A DNA stretch of 8,971 bases from positions 1 through 8,971 of the forward strand of contig DFYV01000102.1 in NCBI GenBank assembly GCA_002383425.1. Reading direction: 5' to 3'. The position numbers and the translations under genes are program-made. Positions 1-6,230 of this stretch are shown here, piece by piece (position 1 is the stretch's first letter; every line of letters starts with the position of its first letter). The notes beneath the pieces were generated by a model. It saw nothing but the letters and a program-made list of their open reading frames with translations. It did no database searches and had not been told where the DNA came from. The DNA is from Bacteroidales bacterium UBA4073 (GTDB lineage Bacteria; Bacteroidota; Bacteroidia; Bacteroidales; Tenuifilaceae).

Positions 1-89
1 CCAAAATAAGAAATTCAAAACAATATGATTTATTATAAAAGACAGGATAAGTTTTGATATTATGATTTTGAATTTAGAAATTGTTTAGG

Positions 90-115
90 ATTTAGGGTTT
101 AGTATTTAGGGTTTA
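90..115. repeat. Short telomere-like direct repeat (ATTTAGGGTTTA x2)
   Basis: The 12-base unit ATTTAGGGTTTA occurs at 90-101 and again at 104-115 with a 2-base spacer. A partial third copy (GTTTAGG) lies just before, at 83-89. It sits in an AT-rich gene-free stretch (about 1-155) in which I see nothing else. The resemblance to a plant telomere repeat is probably coincidental, because simple TTTAGG-type runs can arise by slippage in AT-rich bacterial intergenic DNA. No function is inferred. Confidence 0.6.
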
Positions 116-160
116 TAGAAGAAAATTACGTCAATTTATTTTACGATTCAAACTTTGTAA

Positions 161-253
161 AACATTGATTATCAAGCATGGGTCAGGAGTTCTGAACCTG
201 AAAGAATAGCTGGACGCAGGTACGTTTCGCTAACCTACGCCCAACACAATGTT
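161..253. repeat. Nested inverted repeats in gene-free DNA, possible dispersed element
   Basis: This roughly 93-base patch is bracketed by a 7-base inverted pair, AACATTG at 161-167 and CAATGTT at 247-253. Inside are two smaller hairpins. TCAGG (183-187) pairs with CCTGA (197-201). ACGCAGGT (214-221) pairs imperfectly (6 of 8 positions) with ACCTACGC (233-240). The patch is visibly richer in G and C than the AT-rich DNA on its left. It has no reading frame I can support and does not fold into a tRNA. It could be a dispersed repetitive element, a structured RNA, or chance. The remaining gene-free DNA between here and the terminator at 291 shows nothing. Confidence 0.35.
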
Positions 254-290
254 CATTACTTTTCACTTACAGAAAAAGCCGAACGGGAGT

Positions 291-321
291 AATAAAAAAA
301 CCGCCCCGAAAGGGGCGGTTT
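291..321 (-). terminator. Rho-independent terminator of the SusC/SusD operon
   Basis: A perfect 10-base-pair stem, AAACCGCCCC (298-307) with GGGGCGGTTT (312-321), closes a 4-base loop (GAAA on the plus strand, TTTC in the minus-strand transcript). In the minus direction it is followed by a run of seven T, read from the A tract at 294-300. It begins 22 bases past the SusD stop codon, as expected for the end of the operon. The GC-rich stem plus T tract makes this the clearest terminator in the window. Confidence 0.93.
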
Positions 322-343
322 AAATATTATAAGGTAAAATTAA

Positions 344-1867
344 CTATTGCTGCCACCAAACCTTAGTAGTGAGTTTATCAGGACCCTGTGCAGCAACTGC
401 AGCATCATATCCAGGTTTATTAACACCCTGCTCTTCAATAGGATACCACATTCTATATGGAATATCATTAGTTATCTCATCTACAATAGATTCGAATATG
501 ATATCAGTAGTACCTTGCCTATGTGTAATTTCACCGGGTTTAATCAAAGTTTTAGGGTAACCCGTTCTTCTCCATTCAAACCATGCCTGTTCAGGTTGCA
601 TGTAAAGAGCAATGTGCTTTTGGGTCAACACTGTCTCTTCCGATGCCCCAGGTACATTTGATAAGTATGAGGCGATTTGTGTCTCAGGTACACCCCAATC
701 TTCCATGGAAGCCCTAATCCCCTTTTCATACCAGTCTTGATTCCATGAATTGATTTCTGACATGATAAAGCAGAATTCTGCATAATCCATAAAAGTGTAA
801 GCGAAATCAGGCTGGTGTACTACTGATGGATTATCCTTGTAGTTGCATGTTTGTGGAGCAAATGCTTTAGTATTGGCATCATCCATTCCATAGGGCATAC
901 CTACCCAATTGCCATTAATCTTATAAGCCCAAATACTAAGTCTCGGATCCTCTAACCCCAAAAAAGGATTAACTTTACCAATATTTAGGGTGTCATTTCT
1001 ACCTGCCAGTAATTCAACAAATGGTTTTGTAATGGTAAAATCATTACGGTTGCTTACAAAGAATGCTCTGTAAACAGGTCCTTCATTTGGGCTAGCCGTT
1101 AAGTAGGTGAATTTTGCATTATCGGCATTTGATTCAAAAAAACTGCTCAAAGGTAATCCTTTAACCTCGTTAAGGGGTGCAGGATCTTTTTTAGACATCC
1201 TCAAAGCTAAGCGTAAACGTAGCGTATTGGCAAACTTTTTCCATTTTGCCACATCACCACCATAAATGATATCACCAATATTAATATTACCGTTTGCAGG
1301 ATTAATCATATCTGCTGCATCCTTCAAATCTTGAATCAATTGAGGATAGATTTCAGACTGAGCATCGTATTTTGGCTGACGGATGTCGGGATTGAAACAC
1401 TCACTATAAGGCACGTCCCCCCACGTATCAGTAATAATACTTATTATATACGCTTTCAAAATCATAGCAACAGCAATTTGATGCTCGTTAGGACCAGAAG
1501 CAAGTGCATCAGTCTTTGTAGCCTCATCAGTGTTCAAATTGATGATTTGTTGCAGGTTAGCAGCAGCGCGGTAAAATGCCCTCCATGCATTTTGAATAGT
1601 AGTAGTACGGATTAAATATCTATCTTCATCGGGATAGTTATTTTGTGACCAATGTTGGCATAGTAACTGGGTACCACGACCACCGAACCATTCATCACGC
1701 AAGTAATCCATGGTAGTCTTTTCTGCATAAGTCAGCAGATACCCTGTTTCAACAGCGACAGGATTGTTGGGATCTTTGTTTATCTCATCGAATTTTTCGG
1801 TACAACCTGTAATGAATAGTACCGGTAGTGAGATAATCAGAAATATTTTTTTCAACATAGCTTTCAT
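344..1867 (-). CDS. SusD/RagB-family nutrient-binding outer membrane lipoprotein
   Basis: The 507-residue protein is a surface lipoprotein that captures a nutrient and acts as the lid of the SusC-type transporter encoded just upstream. A type II signal peptide ends in a lipobox (FITG-C), with Cys22 as the predicted lipidated residue. The acidic stretch after it (TEKFDE) fits export to the cell surface. Family hallmarks of the SusD-like_2 branch are FDEINKDPNNP at 26-36, WGDVPYSE at 149-156, KWKKFANTLRLRLALRM at 208-224, EDPRL at 306-310, WFEWRRTGYP at 429-438, and a C-terminal region from IPYRMWYP (469-476) to the final WWQQ. Length is normal for the family and the frame is intact. The ATG at 1867 is chosen; a second ATG three codons in is an alternative. 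The start is preceded by an A-rich stretch rather than a Shine-Dalgarno sequence. It lies 29 bases after the SusC stop, so the two are surely co-transcribed. The substrate cannot be read from the sequence. Confidence 0.95.
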   Translation of the reverse strand: MKAMLKKIFLIISLPVLFITGCTEKFDEINKDPNNPVAVETGYLLTYAEKTTMDYLRDEWFGGRGTQLLCQHWSQNNYPDEDRYLIRTTTIQNAWRAFYRAAANLQQIINLNTDEATKTDALASGPNEHQIAVAMILKAYIISIITDTWGDVPYSECFNPDIRQPKYDAQSEIYPQLIQDLKDAADMINPANGNINIGDIIYGGDVAKWKKFANTLRLRLALRMSKKDPAPLNEVKGLPLSSFFESNADNAKFTYLTASPNEGPVYRAFFVSNRNDFTITKPFVELLAGRNDTLNIGKVNPFLGLEDPRLSIWAYKINGNWVGMPYGMDDANTKAFAPQTCNYKDNPSVVHQPDFAYTFMDYAEFCFIMSEINSWNQDWYEKGIRASMEDWGVPETQIASYLSNVPGASEETVLTQKHIALYMQPEQAWFEWRRTGYPKTLIKPGEITHRQGTTDIIFESIVDEITNDIPYRMWYPIEEQGVNKPGYDAAVAAQGPDKLTTKVWWQQ

Positions 1868-1896
1868 TTTTTAAAAATCACAATGGTTTATACTGG

Positions 1897-4800
1897 TTAA
1901 AAATCAAATGTCAGGTTGAAGCCAAAATTGCGTACTGATGGCAATGCACCGCCTTCAATCCCTTGGACATTACCTGAACCATGAACATACTCAGGATCCC
2001 AATCTACACCATCAGCACGTCCCCAAATAGCTAAATTACGGCCGTAAGCTGATACTTTAACATTACTGAAAGGACCTGTAATTTTCTTTGGAAGGCTATA
2101 ACCTATTCGAACTTCACGTAACTTTATATAATCGGTGTCAAAAGTATTTTGACCAGCACGTGCACGGGAGTAATGGTCCCAAGCCCAACGTTCACCAGAT
2201 ATTACGGTTTCATTCTTTACAGGTTCTGAAGCTGAAGTTCCATCGGCATTAAGGTAAACAACATTACCATTAGCATCTAGAGCACCATACACACCATCTA
2301 CAACGATGCCATCTTCGCGAATGTTATTAGCAGCAGTTTTCTCCAGAATACCTGAGTATGTACCCCACATATGGGTCAGCGAAAACATACGTCCACCCTT
2401 TTGCATATCGATCTGAGCGGATAGTTCAATTCCTTTGAAACGGAAAGTGTTAGTCAAACCAGCATTCCAATCAGGCAGATAGCTACCAACCGATTCAATG
2501 GTAGAGCGCTGTATGTAGCGACCATTGGTACCAACAATTTTATTACCCTTGTCATCGGTTACATAGTTATATCCCTTTATGGTGCCATACTTTTCGCCTT
2601 CTTGAGCATGAACCTCTACACCAAACAAAGATGCTAAGCGATAAGTTTGCGATCCAGGGGCTAACTCAACAATACGGTTATCATTTTTTGCGAAGTTTAG
2701 AGTTAAATCCCATTCAAAACTATTCTCCATCTTAATAGGTGTTCCGGTAATCAATAACTCAATACCCTTATTGGTAACTTTACCAGCATTGATTATCTGC
2801 TCTGTATAGCCAGTTGTTGCAGAAGTTGGAACAGGTATAATCTGGTTAGTTGTAGTATTATCGTAATACGTAAAATCTATACCCAGCCTGTTATTCAAAA
2901 ACTTTAATTCAGTTCCAACCTCATAGGAAGTTGTCTGTTCGGGCTTTAAGTCTGGATTATTCAATCTGGTTGGTAGGCGATAGTTAGGATTTGAACCAAA
3001 GTTATCGATCGGTGTATATACCGTGGCAGTTGAATAAGGGTTTGTGTCGCCTCCGACCTGTGCCCAGTTCAAACGAATCTTACCAAACGAAAGGATACTT
3101 TGTTCCTTGAGAACGGGTAATTCAGTGAATATGAAACTGGTTGTAACACTAGGATAAGTATAGAAATTATTTTCTTCTGGAAGTGTCGATGACCAATCGC
3201 CACGCATTGTAAAATCGAGATAGATCATGCTCTTATAACCAATGGTAGCGCTACCAAAAACACTATTAATTCGTTTTTGCCACTTATTATCGTAAACACC
3301 AGCAGGTACTGCAGAGTTGCTCAAACTGTACCAGTTGCGGAGTAACAAACCACCTTGAGTATAACCACCCGTTAAAGCGTAGTCCTGTTGCATGCGGTTT
3401 GTACCAACCATCGCATTCAAAGTTATATCTTCGGTTAAATTCTTGTCAGCCATTAACAAAAACTCATAGTTCATTTCAGTAAACACACGAGTTGCCAATG
3501 AATAGAATGGTAGGGCTTGTGAACCTATTGCACTGCGCTCTTCAATGGTATAATTGTAGTGGTCCATGTTAATTCTACCACGTGCTTTTAACCAATCGGT
3601 AAAATTAACGGTTAAACCTATGTTACCGAAATAACGATCACGAACATCTTCAGGAGCATTTTCGTATGATGCCCAGTATGGATTGTCGGAATACATTGGA
3701 GTAGGATCATTCCAGGCAACCCTATTCCATGTTCTTTGAGTACCATCAGGGTTTTTGTAAACTTCTAGATCTTTGTAATCGGTAGAAGTTTGACCCCACT
3801 GAAACATACGCATTATGGGATTCTTGTCACCATACCCAGTTTCAGGACGTCCTTCAGACCAGTTACGCACGTAATTAACATTGGTTGAGGCCTCAAGGTA
3901 CTTACTAATTTTACTGGTACCACTAAAGTTTAATGCATCTCTTTTCATTTCGTTTCCAGGCATGTAACCGTCAACATGCATATTGGTATAGGATAAGCGG
4001 AAGGTTGATTTATCAGTATTTCCGGTTACAGCTACACTATTAGTGTAGGAAACACCCGTTTCAAAGAAATAATTAAAATCGTTTTTGGGATATATCCAAG
4101 GCTTTTCTACCATGTAATTTTCAGTATCCCATGAATCAAAAGCATTCCATGGTAGCACTTTGATGTTCGGGTCATACCTAGGACCCCAAGACTCATCGGT
4201 TTGATAGTTTACCACAAGGTAATCTCTACCACCAATATTAACCTGCTCAAAACCATTTACACCGCCTTCTGCATCGCTAAATGTAACTCCACCACCGTAT
4301 AACTTTTGGACTTTGGGTAGATATGCAACATTTTCAAACGATACCCCAGAGTTAACAGTTACGCCAATACCTTTTTGCTGAACACCCTTTTTAGTGGTAA
4401 TAAGAATTACACCGTTCAAAGCACGAGTACCATAAAGAGCAGATGCCGAAGCGCCCTTCAGAACCGATACCGACTCAATATCTTCTGGGTTGATGTCCTG
4501 ACCCAAGTTCCCATAATCATAACCACCAGCTCCAACATTTGCATTGGAACTGTTGTAATTGGCATTACTAATGGGTACTCCATCAACAACAAAGAGTGGA
4601 TCGTTGCTACCTGAAACCGAAGACACACCACGAATTAGTATCTTTGCTGATCCGCCAGTGTTCCCTGAGGCACCAACAATTTGAACACCTGCTACCTTAC
4701 CAGCAATAGCATTCAAAACGTTAGTTTGGCCTGACTTGTTGAGTTCATCAGCCTTCACATCCTGCACCGCATAACCCAGTGCTTTTTTCTCGCGGGTTAT

Positions 4801-5136
4801 ACCCAGAGCAGTAACAACTACCTCCTCCACCTGAACAGCTTCGGGTTGCATTACCACGTCCACCACCGAGCGGCCGGCAATGGCAACGTCCTGGGTTGTG
4901 AAACCCACAAAGCTGAAGGTGAGGGTTTGAGCATCAGCGGGTACGTTTAGCTCGTACTTACCATCCACATTGGTGGTAGTACCAATGGTTGTACCCTGTA
5001 CAAAAACTGAAACACCCGGCATGGGCATTCCATCCTCGGAACTGGTAACCGTTCCGGTAATTCTTACCGTTTGCGCCTGCACAATGGTTACACCGGCAAG
5101 CAGCAAACCTGTAAGAAAAACGCTTAGTTTTTTCAT
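1897..5136 (-). CDS. SusC/RagA-family TonB-linked outer membrane transporter
   Basis: The 1079-residue protein is an outer-membrane beta-barrel importer powered by TonB and partnered with the SusD lipoprotein encoded next. From the chosen ATG it shows a signal peptide (MKKLSVFL..., likely cut near residue 21), a carboxypeptidase-D-like beta-sandwich (about 24-97, with GTVTSSEDGMPMPGVSV and NVDGKYEL), a TonB-box-like segment (VEEVVVTALG, 103-112), a plug domain (about 114-250), and a long barrel ending in aromatic residues (FNLTFDF), as outer-membrane barrels usually do. The plug holds the SusC/RagA signature: IRGVSS (168-173), DPLFVVDGVPI (179-189) and SVLKGASASALYG (224-236). The open frame extends to a TTG at 5184, but the ATG at 5136 is preferred because it begins directly with the signal peptide and lies about 45 bases downstream of a good promoter. 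The gene is intact. Its first roughly 300 coding bases are distinctly richer in GC than most of the rest. Confidence 0.96.
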   Translation of the reverse strand: MKKLSVFLTGLLLAGVTIVQAQTVRITGTVTSSEDGMPMPGVSVFVQGTTIGTTTNVDGKYELNVPADAQTLTFSFVGFTTQDVAIAGRSVVDVVMQPEAVQVEEVVVTALGITREKKALGYAVQDVKADELNKSGQTNVLNAIAGKVAGVQIVGASGNTGGSAKILIRGVSSVSGSNDPLFVVDGVPISNANYNSSNANVGAGGYDYGNLGQDINPEDIESVSVLKGASASALYGTRALNGVILITTKKGVQQKGIGVTVNSGVSFENVAYLPKVQKLYGGGVTFSDAEGGVNGFEQVNIGGRDYLVVNYQTDESWGPRYDPNIKVLPWNAFDSWDTENYMVEKPWIYPKNDFNYFFETGVSYTNSVAVTGNTDKSTFRLSYTNMHVDGYMPGNEMKRDALNFSGTSKISKYLEASTNVNYVRNWSEGRPETGYGDKNPIMRMFQWGQTSTDYKDLEVYKNPDGTQRTWNRVAWNDPTPMYSDNPYWASYENAPEDVRDRYFGNIGLTVNFTDWLKARGRINMDHYNYTIEERSAIGSQALPFYSLATRVFTEMNYEFLLMADKNLTEDITLNAMVGTNRMQQDYALTGGYTQGGLLLRNWYSLSNSAVPAGVYDNKWQKRINSVFGSATIGYKSMIYLDFTMRGDWSSTLPEENNFYTYPSVTTSFIFTELPVLKEQSILSFGKIRLNWAQVGGDTNPYSTATVYTPIDNFGSNPNYRLPTRLNNPDLKPEQTTSYEVGTELKFLNNRLGIDFTYYDNTTTNQIIPVPTSATTGYTEQIINAGKVTNKGIELLITGTPIKMENSFEWDLTLNFAKNDNRIVELAPGSQTYRLASLFGVEVHAQEGEKYGTIKGYNYVTDDKGNKIVGTNGRYIQRSTIESVGSYLPDWNAGLTNTFRFKGIELSAQIDMQKGGRMFSLTHMWGTYSGILEKTAANNIREDGIVVDGVYGALDANGNVVYLNADGTSASEPVKNETVISGERWAWDHYSRARAGQNTFDTDYIKLREVRIGYSLPKKITGPFSNVKVSAYGRNLAIWGRADGVDWDPEYVHGSGNVQGIEGGALPSVRNFGFNLTFDF

Positions 5137-5181
5137 AGAACAAGTTTTAGGTTTACAATAGAGGTTTATATTTTCAACACC

Positions 5182-5213
5182 CAAATCTACAAAACAGTTT
5201 TTAACTTTTCAAA
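5182..5213 (-). promoter_or_regulatory. Bacteroidota-type promoter of the SusC/SusD operon
   Basis: Read on the minus strand, TTTG (5213-5210) is followed after 20 bases by TAGATTTG (5189-5182). These match the -33 TTTG and -7 TAnnTTTG elements described for the Bacteroides primary sigma factor, at a suitable spacing. Transcription would start a few bases below 5182, leaving a leader of about 40 bases before the ATG at 5136. No ECF-type promoter or transcription-factor site can be assigned with confidence. Confidence 0.65.
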
Positions 5214-5270
5214 CTTTTTTTAACTTTTTTTTAACCTTGAAACCCGTAACTTTGTAAAGTTACTGTGAAC
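5203..5270. repeat. Series of AAC(T)n repeats between divergent genes
   Basis: The trinucleotide AAC followed by T-runs recurs with AAC starting at 5203, 5212, 5222, 5233, 5248 and 5268; the copy at 5233 is followed by C rather than T. The first four copies are 9, 10 and 11 bases apart, close to one helical turn. The long T tracts (A tracts on the minus strand) sit directly upstream of the SusC promoter, where an A-tract or UP-like element or bent DNA would be expected. Whether a protein binds here is unknown. Confidence 0.5.
5246..5263 (+). promoter_or_regulatory. Inverted repeat overlapping a -7-like element for the plus-strand gene
   Basis: TAACTTTG at 5247-5254 fits the TAnnTTTG -7 consensus on the plus strand and would give a leader of roughly 35-40 bases before the ATG at 5297. 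No clear TTG lies at the -33 position, so the promoter call is weak. The same bases form a perfect 8-base inverted repeat, GTAACTTT (5246-5253) and AAAGTTAC (5256-5263), around a GT centre. Overlap of a dyad with a -7 element is the arrangement of a repressor site, but it could be coincidental in such AT-rich DNA. Confidence 0.4.
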
Positions 5271-5296
5271 TTTAAAATAAATCAAACCGCAATGCC

Positions 5297-6010
5297 ATGA
5301 AAACCAACTGTTTTGCTGTGTTATTAGGAGCATTAATCCTGATAACCCCTTACGCTAAAAGTCAGGAAAAAATTAATGCCACCGTTACGCAAGGGGAAAA
5401 TTCATCAACCCTTTCACCTGATAAAAATTATGTTTTACTTTACGAAAACCCCACGGAGGGGCGAATTACCTTTAAGAATAATACGTTTGCTAAGGCTAAA
5501 CTAAACATTGACCTGCTTAGGTCAGAGGTTCTGTTCCTTTCGCCCGAAAAAATACTTACCCCTCTGGCTAACCAGGATCAAATAAGCTACTTCAATATTG
5601 GTAAAGATTTATTTTTTAAAAGCTCTTACGGAATTGTACAGGTAATTGCAAACATCAAAGATGTACAGCTGGGAATTGTTAGGGGGTTTAAACCAGTAAA
5701 TGTTGAAAAAGAGGGTGCCTATGGTATGACTTCATCAACATCAAGCATTCAGCAAATCTCCTCGATACTTGAAACTTCTCCTAATATATATGCTACAAGC
5801 TTAACAGTTAAACAAAAGGTTGATCTTGGATACTTTGAAAAGTATTACCTTATAAGCAATGGAAAGTACTTAATAGCAAATAACAAAAATTTTTCAAAGG
5901 TCTTTAAGATTAAAAAGAAGGAACTGGATGAATTTACCGTTAAGGAAAGTATTGATTTCTCGGATAAAGATGATTTAATCGAATTGATGAACTTTTGTAC
6001 CGCCCGTTAA
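5297..6010 (+). CDS. Secreted protein of unknown function
   Basis: The 237-residue product begins with a signal peptide (MKTNCFAVLLGALILITPYA, cut near residue 22-23), so it is exported to the periplasm or beyond. No lipobox, C-terminal sorting domain or later membrane segment is visible. I do not recognise a named domain. The segment NPTEGRITFKNNTFAKAKLNID (about 51-72), then SEVLFLSP (76-83) and ISYFNIG (96-102), is a short beta-strand pattern. It resembles, from memory, uncharacterised secreted Bacteroidota proteins in which a chain of beta strands is followed by KEGAYG (137-142 area) and a C-terminal IDF...DLIELMNFC motif (219-234). That likeness is recollection, not a search result. The gene is transcribed away from the SusC gene and converges on the C10 peptidase gene. 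The frame is intact and codon use looks ordinary for the window. Confidence 0.85.
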   Translation: MKTNCFAVLLGALILITPYAKSQEKINATVTQGENSSTLSPDKNYVLLYENPTEGRITFKNNTFAKAKLNIDLLRSEVLFLSPEKILTPLANQDQISYFNIGKDLFFKSSYGIVQVIANIKDVQLGIVRGFKPVNVEKEGAYGMTSSTSSIQQISSILETSPNIYATSLTVKQKVDLGYFEKYYLISNGKYLIANNKNFSKVFKIKKKELDEFTVKESIDFSDKDDLIELMNFCTAR

Positions 6011-6025
6011 TTAATTTTAAAAAAA

Positions 6026-6049
6026 ATGGGGAGTTATCCCGGCATTTTT
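6026..6049 (+). terminator. Possible weak terminator after the plus-strand secreted-protein gene
   Basis: ATG and GGGA (6026-6032, with one extra G) can pair with TCCC and CAT (6037-6045) around a GTTA loop with a small GG bulge. TTTTT follows at 6045-6049. It begins 16 bases past the stop codon. The stem is short and bulged, so termination may instead be provided by the larger inverted repeat at 6091-6170. Confidence 0.35.
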
Positions 6050-6090
6050 CATATTGCAGTTTACATTGTTAAGAAAATAATTAATATCGG

Positions 6091-6170
6091 AATAGAACAC
6101 GGATAACACGGATTTACACTGATTTCTTATCCGTGATTATCCGTATAATCCGTGTCATCAGCGTTCTATT
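6091..6170. repeat. Imperfect palindrome of ~10-base CGGAT/ATCCG units between convergent genes
   Basis: The left arm (6091-6113) and right arm (6148-6170) are inverted copies matching at 20 of 23 positions. The outer eight bases (AATAGAAC) and inner eight (ACACGGAT) are perfect. Within each half a unit like ACACGGATA or ATCCGTGTA recurs about every 10 bases: CACGGAT starts at 6098 and 6107, with a decayed CACTGAT at 6117, and ATCCGT starts at 6129, 6139 and 6148. The element sits between two convergent genes, where its RNA hairpin could stop transcription from both sides. I recall similar CACGGAT-rich intergenic repeats in other bacterial genomes, which suggests a dispersed family. No gene is visible in it. 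Confidence 0.8.
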
Positions 6171-6192
6171 TATTTCTAAAAATGTTAACTAA

Positions 6193-6210
6193 TTTTCATC
6201 ATTATGAAAA
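6193..6210 (-). terminator. Weak AT-rich hairpin downstream of the C10 peptidase gene
   Basis: TTTTCAT (6193-6199) and ATGAAAA (6204-6210) form a perfect 7-base stem with a 4-base loop, about 20 bases beyond the peptidase stop codon. The minus-strand sequence after it is AT-rich but lacks a clean T run, and the stem is weak. It may contribute to termination, but the 6091-6170 palindrome further on is an equally likely terminator. Confidence 0.25.
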
Positions 6211-6230
6211 ATGCCTTTATCCCCTTTTTT

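Noticed and set aside
83..115. Eukaryotic telomere contamination (TTTAGGG units)
   Set aside because: There are only two full copies, they are separated by other bases, and the rest of the window is clearly bacterial.
239..245. Integron attC-like core (GCCCAAC fits RYYYAAC)
   Set aside because: No matching GTTRRRY partner at a sensible distance, no integrase and no gene cassettes are visible.
161..290. tRNA gene
   Set aside because: I could not find an acceptor stem, anticodon arm and T-loop arrangement on either strand.
347..661. Plus-strand open frame of 104 codons opposite the SusD gene
   Set aside because: It lies wholly antisense to a clear SusD-family gene, and its product has no recognisable pattern. 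The same applies to the plus-strand frames at 1331-1615, 4375-4614, 4970-5161, 6565-6807 and 7203-7478.
4958..5143. Minus-strand 61-codon frame overlapping the start of the SusC gene
   Set aside because: It is an out-of-frame reading of the conserved SusC N-terminal region and has no independent coding evidence.
5137..5184. Possible 16-residue N-terminal extension of the SusC protein from a TTG at 5184
   Set aside because: The extension overlaps the predicted promoter and would precede a complete signal peptide that already starts at an ATG (5136).
6091..6170. CRISPR-like array of short repeats
   Set aside because: The units are about 10 bases with no unique spacers, and the two halves are inverted rather than direct copies.
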